DNA of 64,000 nucleotides, from assembly GCF_039542035.1 (NCBI RefSeq), contig NZ_BAABHJ010000003.1, positions 186,001-250,000 on the forward strand. Reading direction: 5' to 3'. Positions 32,790 to 40,858 of this stretch are shown piece after piece; position 1 is the first letter of the stretch, and the number at the start of each line of letters is the position of its first letter. The notes under the pieces were generated by a model. The model worked only from the letters and a program-made list of their open reading frames with translations, was not told the DNA's origin and did not search any database. This DNA comes from Actinoallomurus liliacearum (GTDB taxonomy: Bacteria > Actinomycetota > Actinomycetes > Streptosporangiales > Streptosporangiaceae). A program made the position numbers and the translations under genes.

Positions 32790-34367
32790 ATGACCCCCGA
32801 GCCCGTCGACGAACCCGCCGCCCGGCCGAAGGCCACCGAGGTCGAGCCCTACGGGATCGAGACGATCCCGGCCGACCACCGGCACTCACGGCCGCTCGAC
32901 CTGTTCCGCATCACGTTCGGCGGCGCCAACACGTTCGCGACCATCATCCTCGGCACGATCCCGATCGCCTCGGGCCTGTCGTTCTGGAACGCCGTGCTCG
33001 CCACGGTCACCGGCGTGTTCCTCGGCGCGCTCATCCTGTCGCCGATGGCCCTGTTCGGCCCGCGCAACGGCACCAACAACGCGGTGTCGTCCGGGGCGCA
33101 CTTCGGCGTGGTCGGCCGGATCGTCGGCTCGTACCTGTCGCTGCTGACCGCGATCGCCTTCTACGCGATCTCCGTCTGGGTCAGCGGCGACGCGTTCGTC
33201 GGAGGGGCGAACCGGCTGTTCCACGTGCCCGACAACGACCTGGTGCGCGGTCTCGTCTACGCCGCGTTCGGCCTGCTGGTCATCGTGATCTGCGTGTACG
33301 GCTACGCGTTCATGCTGCTGGTGAACAAGGTCGTGGTCGTCCTCGGCACGGCGCTGATCCTGCTGGCGATCGTCGCGTACTCGGGGAGCTTCCACGCCTC
33401 GTACGCCGGCGACCCGCACCTCTACCTCGGCGGGTCGTTCACCGCGACGTTCGTCGCCTCCGTCCTCATCACGATGGCCAACCCGATCTCCTTCGGCGCC
33501 TTCCTGGGGGACTGGTCGCGCTACATCCCCGACACGTACCGGCCGCGCACACTGATGGCGGCGCCGTTCTTCGCCCAGCTCTGCAGCCTGATCCCGTTCC
33601 TGTTCGGCGTCGCCACCGCGACGCTCGTCACGAACGCGGCCGACTACACCGCCGGCCTGATCAAGGTCTCTCCGCTCTGGTACGCGCTGCTGCTGCTCGT
33701 GGTGGCCTTCCTGGGCGGCATGTCCACCGGCGTCACCTCGCTGTACGGCACCGGTCTGGACTTCTCCTCAGTGTTCCCCCGGCTGAACCGGGTCCAGTCG
33801 ACCCTGCTCATCGGCACGCTGGCGTTCGTCTTCATCCTCGTCGGCCGGTTCGTGTTCAACCTGGTCGACAGCATCAACGCGTTCGCCACGCTGATCATCC
33901 TCTGCACGTCGCCGTGGATGGTGATCATGTCGATCGGCTACTTCGTGCGCCGGGGACACTATGTGTCGGCGGACCTGCAGGTCTTCAACCGCGGCCAGCG
34001 CGGCGGAGCGTACTGGTTCAACCGCGGCGTCAACTGGCGTTCGATGGGCACGTGGATCGTCGCCACGGTGGCGGGCCTGCTGTTCGCGAACGTCCCGCCG
34101 CTGCTGCGGGGGCCGTTCCGCGACGTCGCGGGCGGGATCGACATCAGCCTCGTCGTCACCCTGGTCAGCGCCGTGGTGCTGTACGTCGCCGCCCTGTACC
34201 TGTTCCCCGAACCCTCCTACGTCTTCTCCGACGAGGGACCGCGGGCCGTGCCCGCCCGGTCCGCCGCCAGGCCCGCGGTCGTCGACGATCCCAAGGCGTC
34301 CGTCCACCGCGTACGGCACCGGACCAAGGTCCTCGCCGGCGGTCCCGAAGAAAGGCCCAGCCCATGA
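32790..34367 (+). CDS. NCS1 family permease (purine-cytosine permease-like)
   Basis: 525 aa with about twelve TM helices. The N-terminus carries the NCS1 pattern (IPADHRHSRPLDLFRITFGGANTFATIILG), and the middle has the conserved GPRNGTNNAVSSGAHFG and SFGAFLGDWSRYIP segments. AAAGGAG precedes the ATG. NCS1 carriers move nucleobases, hydantoins, allantoin or related compounds with Na+ or H+. Placed divergently from a ureohydrolase/GABA operon, it probably imports a guanidino or amine compound. The Pro/Arg-rich C-terminal tail is cytoplasmic. Confidence 0.88.
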   Translation: MTPEPVDEPAARPKATEVEPYGIETIPADHRHSRPLDLFRITFGGANTFATIILGTIPIASGLSFWNAVLATVTGVFLGALILSPMALFGPRNGTNNAVSSGAHFGVVGRIVGSYLSLLTAIAFYAISVWVSGDAFVGGANRLFHVPDNDLVRGLVYAAFGLLVIVICVYGYAFMLLVNKVVVVLGTALILLAIVAYSGSFHASYAGDPHLYLGGSFTATFVASVLITMANPISFGAFLGDWSRYIPDTYRPRTLMAAPFFAQLCSLIPFLFGVATATLVTNAADYTAGLIKVSPLWYALLLLVVAFLGGMSTGVTSLYGTGLDFSSVFPRLNRVQSTLLIGTLAFVFILVGRFVFNLVDSINAFATLIILCTSPWMVIMSIGYFVRRGHYVSADLQVFNRGQRGGAYWFNRGVNWRSMGTWIVATVAGLLFANVPPLLRGPFRDVAGGIDISLVVTLVSAVVLYVAALYLFPEPSYVFSDEGPRAVPARSAARPAVVDDPKASVHRVRHRTKVLAGGPEERPSP

Positions 34368-34435
34368 CCGAGCGAAGCGAGGGAGTCAATCGACACAGCA
34401 TCTTGGTCATGGGGCCGATGAAGGAGGTCCCATGA
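34364..34435 (+). CDS. 23-codon minicistron coupling two genes
   Basis: The ATG overlaps the permease stop (ATGA) and its own TGA overlaps the start of the next gene (ATGA), so the ribosome can pass permease, 23-codon peptide and NTF2-like gene without leaving. The peptide reads MTERSEGVNRHS-ILVMGPMKEVP. Its 3' part contains AAGGAGG, the ribosome site for the downstream gene. It may be only a coupling device or leader. Confidence 0.45.
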   Translation: MTERSEGVNRHSILVMGPMKEVP

Positions 34436-34860
34436 TCGACCGAGCCGAGGAGACGGCCGTCATGTCCGACGCCGAGGACGTGCTCGCCGCGGCCCGCGAC
34501 CTCGTGGCCGCGTTCGCCCGCCACGACACCGCCGCCTACTTCGACGCCTTCACCGTCGACGCGACCTTCGTCTTCCACACCACCGACGTACGGCTCGGCT
34601 CGCGCGCCGAGTACGAGCGGCTGTGGGAGCGGTGGGAGACCGAGGACGGCTTCCGCGTCCTGTCCTGCCGCTCGCGCGACGGCGAGGTACGGATGGTCGG
34701 CCGCGACGGCGCCGTGTTCAGTCACGACGTCGAGACGACCGTCGCGGCGCAGGGCGAGACCAGCACCGTGTTCGAGCGCGAGACCATCGTCTTCGAGCGG
34801 GTCGGCCCGCGCTGGCTGGCCGTCCACGAGCACCTGTCACCCGCCCCCGGCCACCGGTGA
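34432..34860 (+). CDS. SnoaL/NTF2-like fold protein
   Basis: 142 aa; AAGGAGG 5 nt upstream of the ATG. The sequence shows the cone-shaped NTF2-like pattern: helix VLAAARDLVAAFARHDTAAYFDAF, then strands DATFVFHTTDVRLGSRAEYERLWERW and the C-terminal RETIVFERVGPRWLAVHEHLS. The fold hosts isomerases, dehydratases and non-enzymatic partners. Similar DUF4440-like proteins follow transporter genes in polyamine loci. Substrate unknown. It is coupled to the permease through a minicistron. Confidence 0.8.
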   Translation: MIDRAEETAVMSDAEDVLAAARDLVAAFARHDTAAYFDAFTVDATFVFHTTDVRLGSRAEYERLWERWETEDGFRVLSCRSRDGEVRMVGRDGAVFSHDVETTVAAQGETSTVFERETIVFERVGPRWLAVHEHLSPAPGHR

Positions 34861-34950
34861 CGATCGGCGAATCGACGGGCCCAGTAGAGTGCGGACGGTG
34901 GCGGCCCCGACCGGCCGCCGCCGCGCCGCCACGACAGGATTAGGGGTCGG

Positions 34951-35532
34951 ATGAGGTCAGTGCCGATCGCCGCCGGCCAGCAGGAGCTTCGCATCGGGGC
35001 CCGGCTGCGCGACGCGCGGCAGCGCCAGGGCCTGACGATCGACCAGGTCGCGCAGAGCACTGGGCTGACCAAGGGCTTCATCAGCCGGATCGAGCGGGAC
35101 GTCACCTCGCCGAGCGTGTCGACGCTGGTGACGGTGTGCGCCGCGCTGTCGCTGCCCGTCGGCGAGCTGTTCACCGCGCCGAAGACCGACGTCGTTCGCA
35201 GGGACGACGCGCCGGCGATCCAGCTCACCGGCCACGGCGCGGCAGAACGCCTCCTGACCCCACGCGGCCAGGGGCGGGTCCAGCTCGTGCGCTCCGTCAT
35301 CGAGCCCGGCGGCACCGGCGGTGCGGAGCTGTACACCCTGAACTGTGAGGTCGAGGTCGTGCACGTCCTGCGCGGCACCCTCCGGGTGCAGTTCAGCGAG
35401 TCGGCGACGCTCCTGGCCGAAGGCGACACGCTGACGTTCTCCGGCCGCGAGCCGCACAGCTGGCTCAACCCCGACGACAGCGTCAGCACCGAGGCGCTGT
35501 GGGTCATCGTCCCCGCCCCCTGGGAGTCCTGA
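34951..35532 (+). CDS. XRE-cupin transcriptional regulator (PuuR-like)
   Basis: 193 aa. Residues ~13-72 form the XRE HTH (RIGARLRDARQRQGLTIDQVAQSTGLTKGFISRIERD, then SPSVSTLVTVCAALSLPVGELF). Residues ~115-190 form a cupin_2 sensor with the EVVHVLRGTLRVQF and GDTLTFSGREPHSW strands. PuuR-type proteins of this layout repress putrescine and GABA catabolic operons and release DNA on binding the amine. Its position at the end of the permease unit, next to the GABA operon, makes it the likely local repressor. Confidence 0.88.
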   Translation: MRSVPIAAGQQELRIGARLRDARQRQGLTIDQVAQSTGLTKGFISRIERDVTSPSVSTLVTVCAALSLPVGELFTAPKTDVVRRDDAPAIQLTGHGAAERLLTPRGQGRVQLVRSVIEPGGTGGAELYTLNCEVEVVHVLRGTLRVQFSESATLLAEGDTLTFSGREPHSWLNPDDSVSTEALWVIVPAPWES

Positions 35533-35840
35533 CCGGCCGCATACGGACGGAGCGGCTCGTCAGATGCGGAGCCTGCCCGCAGAGGCGGCCGAACCGCGTT
35601 CGTCGGCTCACCGGAACACGGCGCGGCGAACGAAATGCTCGGTGCAGCCGAACGGAAACGGATCTCTTATCGGGACAGAACCGCCTGACGGCGCGGTCAT
35701 CGCCGAGCCTTGTGCCCGGCGCGGGCGAAACGGTTAGCACGGTGCTCATCGGCCATTGATCACTGGCGGATGCTGCCGTAAGAGCGCAGCAGACGCCAGG
35801 GATCACTTCTCGGACTGCCGATGAACGGCCAGGCGGAGCG
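35533..35840. other. 308-bp gene-free spacer
   Basis: Between the cupin regulator and the convergent TetR gene I find no supported ORF, repeat or strong hairpin. Confidence 0.6.
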
Positions 35841-36455
35841 TCAGGGGAGTTCGGCGCCGTGCGCCGCGGGGCGGGTGAAGACGCCGGCGCGGGCGGCGGC
35901 GGCCACGGCGGCCGCGGACTGGTCGGCGGCCGCGCTGTCGAGAGGCTCGGCGGTGACGAGCAGGCGCATGTACAGGGGAGCGCCGATGGCGCGGGACACG
36001 TCGGCGGGGTCGGTGTCGGCGGGGAGTTCGCCACGGTCGGCGGCCCGTTCGACGATGCGGGCGACCATCGTGTTGTGCCGGGTCCAGAAGGCGCGGATGA
36101 TCTCGGCGACCCGGTCGTCATGGCCGGCCGACACCACCGCGCGGATCAGCGCCTGCCCGGCGCGGTCGGTGAGGATCGCGAGGGCCGAGCGGGCGATGTC
36201 GCGCAGGTCGCCGTCGAGGGTGCCGGTGTCCGGCGTGGTCACGGACCGGTCGGCGAAGAGCGTCAGGGCGTCGAGCAGGAGGCCGTCGACGGTGCCCCAG
36301 CGGCGGTAGAGCGTCGCCTTGTGGACGCCCGCGCGACGGGCGACGGCGTCGACGCTGAGCCCCGCGTATCCGGTCTCGGTCAGTTGGTCGATGACCGCCT
36401 CGAGCACGGCCGTGCGGGTGCGTGCGGTGCGGCCTCCGGGCCGGGGCTGGGACAT
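35841..36455 (-). CDS. TetR family regulator
   Basis: 204 aa. HTH at about 20-65 (AVIDQLTETGYAGLSVDAVARRAGVHKATLYRRW) and a TetR_C-type ligand domain with RALIRAVVSAGHD. It is divergent from a small membrane-protein gene; two inverted repeats lie in the shared 97-bp region (36472-36488 and 36523-36537), consistent with repression of both genes. Effector unknown. Confidence 0.9.
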   Translation of the reverse strand: MSQPRPGGRTARTRTAVLEAVIDQLTETGYAGLSVDAVARRAGVHKATLYRRWGTVDGLLLDALTLFADRSVTTPDTGTLDGDLRDIARSALAILTDRAGQALIRAVVSAGHDDRVAEIIRAFWTRHNTMVARIVERAADRGELPADTDPADVSRAIGAPLYMRLLVTAEPLDSAAADQSAAAVAAAARAGVFTRPAAHGAELP

Positions 36456-36471
36456 GGCTCCTCGGATCTAA

Positions 36472-36488
36472 TGCGACAACTCGTTGCA
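36472..36488. promoter_or_regulatory. probable TetR operator, site 1
   Basis: Imperfect palindrome TGCGACAACTCGTTGCA 17 bp upstream of the TetR start; its GCGACA half-site is shared with site 2. Confidence 0.55.
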
Positions 36489-36522
36489 TCAAGCGTCTCG
36501 TCATGCCATGCTAGCCGCTAAC

Positions 36523-36537
36523 GCGACACGCTGTCGC
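36523..36537. promoter_or_regulatory. probable TetR operator, site 2
   Basis: Near-perfect palindrome GCGACACGCTGTCGC 15 bp upstream of the divergent membrane-protein start, just before its ribosome site. Confidence 0.6.
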
Positions 36538-36552
36538 ATAGGGGAGCTGACC

Positions 36553-36948
36553 ATGAATTCTTCGATGTCCGCCGTCGCCGCTGTTCCGTCCCGATGGCGG
36601 GCCGCCGGCCGCGTGCTCACCTGGCTCGCGGCCGTGTCGGCGCTGGCCGCCGCGGTCTCGGCCATCTCCGACGTCACCCAGGCCGACGACACGGCGCTGG
36701 TCGTCCAGACCTGGCGGATGTACGGCCTGTTCCTGTGTACCGGGCTGTTCGTCCTGCTGGCGCTGCGCCCCCGTGTGCACGGTGCGGTATGGGCACTGCT
36801 GATCGCCGACAAAGCGGCACTGGCCCTGACCGCCGCCGTCTACCTGACGCGCGGCGGCGCCGCGGAGGCCGCCTCGACCATCGGTTGGGACGGCGGCCTG
36901 GCCGTCATCCTGACCGCGGCATACCTGATGACCCGTGTAAGTCCCTGA
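36553..36948 (+). CDS. small multi-span membrane protein under TetR control
   Basis: 131 aa; GGGGAG precedes ATG 36553. Four hydrophobic segments at about 20-40, 55-72, 79-98 and 106-127. No enzymatic motif. Proteins of this size and pattern beside a TetR gene often are small efflux or immunity-type membrane proteins, but no family could be named. The two operators upstream link its expression to the divergent regulator. Confidence 0.75.
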   Translation: MNSSMSAVAAVPSRWRAAGRVLTWLAAVSALAAAVSAISDVTQADDTALVVQTWRMYGLFLCTGLFVLLALRPRVHGAVWALLIADKAALALTAAVYLTRGGAAEAASTIGWDGGLAVILTAAYLMTRVSP

Positions 36949-36958
36949 ATTACGCGGA

Positions 36959-37438
36959 ATGAGCGATCTGGTCGGATGGCTCACCCGCCTTGACGTCGGT
37001 AGTGACGTACTAGACGCAGCAAACCGGGCATCGATCCGTCAACGCCGACGGCAACGTGGCAATCGCGACGGCAAAGTCCTGAGGTGGGGCCGGTGGAGGT
37101 GGTCCGCCACAGTGCTCGTCGACCCGGTCGGCCGGGTGCGGCGAAGGCCCCAAGGCACCTGGGAGGACCCCACCGACGCGGTCGCCTGGCTGGCGCAGCA
37201 GTACAACAGCGTCGCCGACCAGCGGATGCACCTCGAACAGCAACAGCACGCCCCATCCGTGGAGACGATGACCACCCACGCCCTGGACGCCCTGCGCCGG
37301 GGCAATGACGTCGTGTGGGCCTGGTGGTTACGAGGCGGCGGCTTCATCGACCTGACCGTGGTCTGCTGTCCGAACCGGGATGGGGACCAGCGGTGTCCGG
37401 AAGGCCGGATCGACCGGCGGCCGGAGCGTACGGCCTGA
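36959..37438 (+). CDS. hypothetical protein
   Basis: 159 aa, no family recognised. A basic N-terminal region (RQRRRQRGNRDGK) is followed by a mixed alpha/beta segment (WSATVLVDPVGRVRRRPQGTWEDPTDAVAWLAQQYNS) and a hydrophobic stretch (DVVWAWWLRGGGFIDLTVVCCPN) with two adjacent cysteines and a third later. It starts 10 bp after the membrane protein. Codon use fits local genes, but the weak ribosome site leaves some doubt. Confidence 0.5.
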   Translation: MSDLVGWLTRLDVGSDVLDAANRASIRQRRRQRGNRDGKVLRWGRWRWSATVLVDPVGRVRRRPQGTWEDPTDAVAWLAQQYNSVADQRMHLEQQQHAPSVETMTTHALDALRRGNDVVWAWWLRGGGFIDLTVVCCPNRDGDQRCPEGRIDRRPERTA

Positions 37439-37495
37439 CGTGGCAGGCGACGAATCCCAGTGGACGGGCGACGGGTCTGATCGCACAATCGGGCC

Positions 37496-38491
37496 GTGGA
37501 GAGCAGGACCAAGCGACGCCTGAGCGGTGCGGAACTGGACGCGTTGACGCGGCGGGCGCTCGGTGCGGGCGTGGTCGCGTCGGTCGAGTTGACGGATGGG
37601 TTCGCCAACGCGGTCTGGAGACTGACCCTCGATGACGGCCGCGAGGTGGTGCTCAAGCTGTCGCCGCCGCCGGAGCTCGAACAGCTCAGCTACGAGCGCT
37701 TCCTGCTGCGAACGGAGGCCGAGGCGTACGGGCTGGCCGCGGCGGCGGGGGTGCCGGTGCCGACGCTGCTGGGCGCGGTGTTCGACGATCCGGTGCTCGG
37801 TGGTGACTGTCTGCTGCTCGACGCGCTCGACGGCGTCTCCTGGAACGACGTCGAGCCGGACGGGGCGGACGCGCTCCGGCGGGAGCTGGGCCGCCACCTC
37901 GCGCGGCTGCACACGGTCACCGGCGCGGTCTTCGGCTACCCGTACGCGGGGATCACCGGGCCCACCTGGCGTGCGGCGTACCTCGCGATGGCCGGAGCCC
38001 TGCTGGCCGACGTCGAGCGTTACCCGACGCCGTTGCCGCTGCCGGTCGAGGAGATCGGCGCGGTGCTCACCGCGGCCTCGCCCGTCCTCGACGAGGTGGT
38101 GACGCCGCGCCTCGTGCACTTCGACGTGTGGCCGGGGAACGTCTTCCTCGACCTGACCACCACGCCGCGGATCCAGGCGATCATCGACCACGAGCGGGCG
38201 TTCTGGGGCGACCCGCTCGCGGAGTTCGTGACGCCGACCATCTTCGGCGAACTGCGTGAGGACGACCCGCTGCTGGCCGGCTACCGGGAGGTGACCCCGC
38301 TCGAGCTGACCCCGGCGGCCCGCGTCCGCCTCGACCTCTACCGGGCCTACCTGTACCTGATCATGCTGGTGGAGAACGGGCCCCGGCAGTATCCGGAGCA
38401 GGAGTACGCGCGGGTCCGCGACCTCACCACCGCCGCGCTGACGCGGGTCCTCGACCGCCTCGCGCGCTGCCCGGCGGTCTCTCCTAAGTGA
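37496..38491 (+). CDS. phosphotransferase family protein (APH/fructosamine-kinase-like)
   Basis: 331 aa from GTG. Kinase-fold APH protein: nucleotide-binding lobe with VVLKLSPPPE (Lys), the catalytic loop LVHFDVWPGNVF (HxDxxxxN) and the metal-binding Asp in AIIDHERAFWGDP. A Brenner-type motif is thus intact, so it should transfer phosphate from ATP to a small hydroxyl- or amine-bearing substrate: aminoglycoside, sugar amine, choline or macrolide cannot be distinguished. It stands alone. Confidence 0.85.
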   Translation: MESRTKRRLSGAELDALTRRALGAGVVASVELTDGFANAVWRLTLDDGREVVLKLSPPPELEQLSYERFLLRTEAEAYGLAAAAGVPVPTLLGAVFDDPVLGGDCLLLDALDGVSWNDVEPDGADALRRELGRHLARLHTVTGAVFGYPYAGITGPTWRAAYLAMAGALLADVERYPTPLPLPVEEIGAVLTAASPVLDEVVTPRLVHFDVWPGNVFLDLTTTPRIQAIIDHERAFWGDPLAEFVTPTIFGELREDDPLLAGYREVTPLELTPAARVRLDLYRAYLYLIMLVENGPRQYPEQEYARVRDLTTAALTRVLDRLARCPAVSPK

Positions 38492-38501
38492 TCCCCGGCC
38501 G

Positions 38502-38702
38502 TCATCGGGTGTTCAGCCCGGCCCTGCGGAGCTTGCCGATGACGTTCTGGACGGAACGGTGATCCGACGGTGTCGACGGGCAGAAGACGGTGCGCCCTGA
38601 CGGCGGCTTCCAGGCGAGATGGTTGTTGCTGGTCAGGGTGATGGTCCAGCCGGCGGCTTCGGCACGGCGGGCAAGCTGTCGTAGATCGCGGGGGATTTTC
38701 AA
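38502..38702 (-). CDS. orphan HicA-like small protein
   Basis: 66 aa from TTG 38702, with GGAAG about 7 nt upstream; the frame continues further but without a ribosome site. The pattern DLRQLARRAEAAGW, TITLTSNNHLAWKPPSG, FCPSTPSDHRSVQNVIGKLRRAGL matches the phage and actinobacterial HicA/YcfA-like family, a small dsRBD-like fold in which a His acts as RNase residue. The usual GSH motif is replaced by NNH. No HicB antitoxin lies alongside, so it may not be a toxin. Confidence 0.6.
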   Translation of the reverse strand: MKIPRDLRQLARRAEAAGWTITLTSNNHLAWKPPSGRTVFCPSTPSDHRSVQNVIGKLRRAGLNTR

Positions 38703-38977
38703 TGAGCTCTTCCTGTGGATCAGCCGGTAACGGAAGCGCGCCGACCTCCACGTGACGGCCACCGCCCCGGCTCGCCATTGAGTCCGAGGCAAGGCCGCCG
38801 ACCCGGAGTCGTCCGTGGTCTCGTGTGCGACCTTCTCGCCCGCGACGTCCTCTGCGGCCGTGTCCGCACGGCCCCGGACGGTCGTGCCGTCCGTCGAAGA
38901 CGGGGTAGGTCAGGACATCGTTACCGGTCCTTGCCGCCCTCGGTCATCGAGGACGACACGGACAATGATCTCACATT

Positions 38978-39475
38978 CTATTTCTCGGTGCAGGGTGGCG
39001 GGTCGACAGGTGGCTGCGCACCGTCCGGGACCGCGGGCAGTTCGGCGTGCCGGACCCGGTATCCCCTGCCGGACGCGTACGTCGTGAAGGGCGCGGGGGC
39101 CAGGCCCATGCGGAGGCACCGGCCGTCGACGGCGCCCCAGGAGAAACCGATCCGGTCGTACCGGTGGCCGCGGGGATCGGCGTAGACGCTGAACGCCATG
39201 CGGGTACCGTCCGGTTCGCCGATCACGCCCTCGCTGGTCCCCGAGACGACGGCGACGGGACCGGCGGTCATCAGGTAGTCGACCCGCACGGTGCCCCAGT
39301 AGTGCCGCACGGTGCCGTCCGGCTGGGGAACGGGGTGATCGAACCGTACGGTGCCGTGGGCGGCCCCCATGACCATCTGCTTGCCGTCGAACCGGAACGC
39401 GTTGCCGTGCGCGTCGAAGACGAAGCGCCGCAGGGGATTCCGCGGGTCGAGGGAGTACCTCACCCAGGCGTCCAC
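38978..39475 (-). CDS. hypothetical protein of unknown family
   Basis: 165 aa from GTG 39475, preceded by GGGGGAGG about 9-10 nt upstream. Mostly beta-strand, with repeated aromatic-rich strands (RFVFDAHGNAFRFDG, YWGTVRVDYLMTAG, TRMAFSVYAD, DRIGFSWGAVDGRC) and a Pro-rich C-terminus ending PPCTEK. No signal peptide or TM segment. I recognise no catalytic motif. It reads like actinobacterial Repetin-type proteins, but that is only an impression. Confidence 0.6.
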   Translation of the reverse strand: MDAWVRYSLDPRNPLRRFVFDAHGNAFRFDGKQMVMGAAHGTVRFDHPVPQPDGTVRHYWGTVRVDYLMTAGPVAVVSGTSEGVIGEPDGTRMAFSVYADPRGHRYDRIGFSWGAVDGRCLRMGLAPAPFTTYASGRGYRVRHAELPAVPDGAQPPVDPPPCTEK

Positions 39476-39533
39476 GGTGACATGCCCTCCCCCCGAAAGA
39501 CCGGACCGGCCGACTCGCCGGGGGATCCCGTGG

Positions 39534-40439
39534 TCACCCGACAGGGGGAACGAACGCGTGGTCGGCCAGGACCTCGTCGACCACATGGTGGTGATCGGCG
39601 GCGTCGGGGCCGTTCTCGGTGAGGCAGAGGAGCGACTTCCAGAGGGCCCAGCCGCGGGCTCGCGCCCACGTGCCGGGGTCCTGGTCGACGGCGGCCCGGA
39701 AGGTCTCCCGGCTCTCGCCGGCGAAGAACGTCCACGCGATGACCAGGTCGCAGGCGGGATCGCCGACCCCGGAGGTGCCGAAGTCGATGACGGCGGCCAG
39801 CTTCCCCTCGCAGACCAGCAGGTTGTTGACGGCGATGTCACCGTGGAACCACACCGGCGAGCCGTCCCACTCGGCCTCCAGGGCGGCGTCCCACACGGCC
39901 GCCGCCCGGCGGGTGTCGACGCGGCCGTCGAGTGCGGCGAGACAGCGCCGGGTCTCGTCGTCGTAATGGGTCAGGGAGGCGCCCCGGTAGAAGCTGTGCG
40001 CGCCCGCCGCGGGCCCGCCGGTGGCGTCGACGCGCTGCAGGGCGCGGATGAACCCGGCCACGTCGGCGGCGAACGCGGACGGGTCGGCGATGGGGTGCGA
40101 CCTGGCGAGTTGTCCGTCCAGCCAGCGGCGGATCGACCAGTGGAACGGATATCCCTCGCCCGGCGCCCCCTTCGCGAGCGGCGTGGGGATCGGGACCGGC
40201 AGCGACGGGGCGAGGACCGGCAGCCAGCGGTGCTCCTTGTCGATCGCCGGGGCGTAGCCCGCCGCGGTCGGCAGGCGTACCGTCATCTCGTCGCCGAGCC
40301 GGTAGGTGCGGTTGTCCCACCCGTCGACCTGCACCGGCCTGACCGGCAGGTCGCTCCACTGGGGGAACTGGGCCGCGAGCAGCCGCCTCACCAGCCCCGC
40401 GTCGATCCCCGCCCGCCCGTCCTCGTACGTGTCGACCAC
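39534..40439 (-). CDS. APH family phosphotransferase (aminoglycoside-phosphotransferase-like)
   Basis: 301 aa from GTG 40439. No ribosome site precedes it, so it may be translated from a leaderless transcript. Motifs: NRTYRLGDEMTVRLP, WFHGDIAVNNLLVCEGKLAAVIDFGTSGVGDPACDLVIAW, which carries the catalytic HGDxxxxN and the metal-binding IDFG Asp. Close to proteins annotated as aminoglycoside phosphotransferase in actinobacteria. Actual substrate is unknown. It is divergent from a small membrane-protein gene. Confidence 0.85.
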   Translation of the reverse strand: MVDTYEDGRAGIDAGLVRRLLAAQFPQWSDLPVRPVQVDGWDNRTYRLGDEMTVRLPTAAGYAPAIDKEHRWLPVLAPSLPVPIPTPLAKGAPGEGYPFHWSIRRWLDGQLARSHPIADPSAFAADVAGFIRALQRVDATGGPAAGAHSFYRGASLTHYDDETRRCLAALDGRVDTRRAAAVWDAALEAEWDGSPVWFHGDIAVNNLLVCEGKLAAVIDFGTSGVGDPACDLVIAWTFFAGESRETFRAAVDQDPGTWARARGWALWKSLLCLTENGPDAADHHHVVDEVLADHAFVPPVG

Positions 40440-40588
40440 CGGAGGAGTGTGACGGCCACCACGCCGCGCGGGCAAGCGGTTTTGCCGCCGTGCGAGGGGA
40501 CGGGCGGATCTGACCGGCTCCTGGCATGAGGGCAGGTCAGAGGGGGTATGTCGTGGTGACGGCGATGCCGAGCCGAAGGTGCCGCGCG

Positions 40589-40834
40589 ATGTCCGAGTTG
40601 GCGATTCAGAAGATCGAACATCATCTGGGACGGCATGTGGAGCTGCCGGTCCTGGGGCAGGTGGTGCTGCCGCCGCCCGAGAAACTGGTCTACTACGCCG
40701 GCCTCGGGCTCCTCGCGGCCTTCGAAGTGGTGGAGTGGCCGGTCGCGCTGGTGGTCGGCGCGGGGCACTGGCTCGCCGACCAGCAGCACCGGAGGGTGCT
40801 GCACGCCCTGGGCGAGGCGATGGAGGAGGCCTGA
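40589..40834 (+). CDS. small hydrophobic protein
   Basis: 81 aa from ATG 40589 (GAAGG 11 nt upstream); in-frame starts exist at 40526 and 40565. Begins MSELAIQKIEHHLGRHVELPVLGQVVLPPPEKLVYYAG, contains one hydrophobic helix (~38-62) and ends acidic. I recognise it as a small protein widespread in actinobacteria but of unknown role. It converges with the giant WD40 gene, with a 15-bp hairpin between them. Confidence 0.7.
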   Translation: MSELAIQKIEHHLGRHVELPVLGQVVLPPPEKLVYYAGLGLLAAFEVVEWPVALVVGAGHWLADQQHRRVLHALGEAMEEA

Positions 40835-40849
40835 GCCGCCGGTGGCGGC
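40835..40849. terminator. short hairpin between convergent genes
   Basis: GCCGCC / GGCGGC stem with a 3-nt loop directly after the small-protein stop and 10 bp before the WD40 gene's stop. Confidence 0.4.
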
Positions 40850-40858
40850 GCGTCCCGG

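Noticed and set aside
34361..34440. Permease-SnoaL fusion by frameshift
   Set aside because: Both genes have proper ATGA overlaps with a 23-codon ORF and a strong ribosome site, so separate proteins are more likely.
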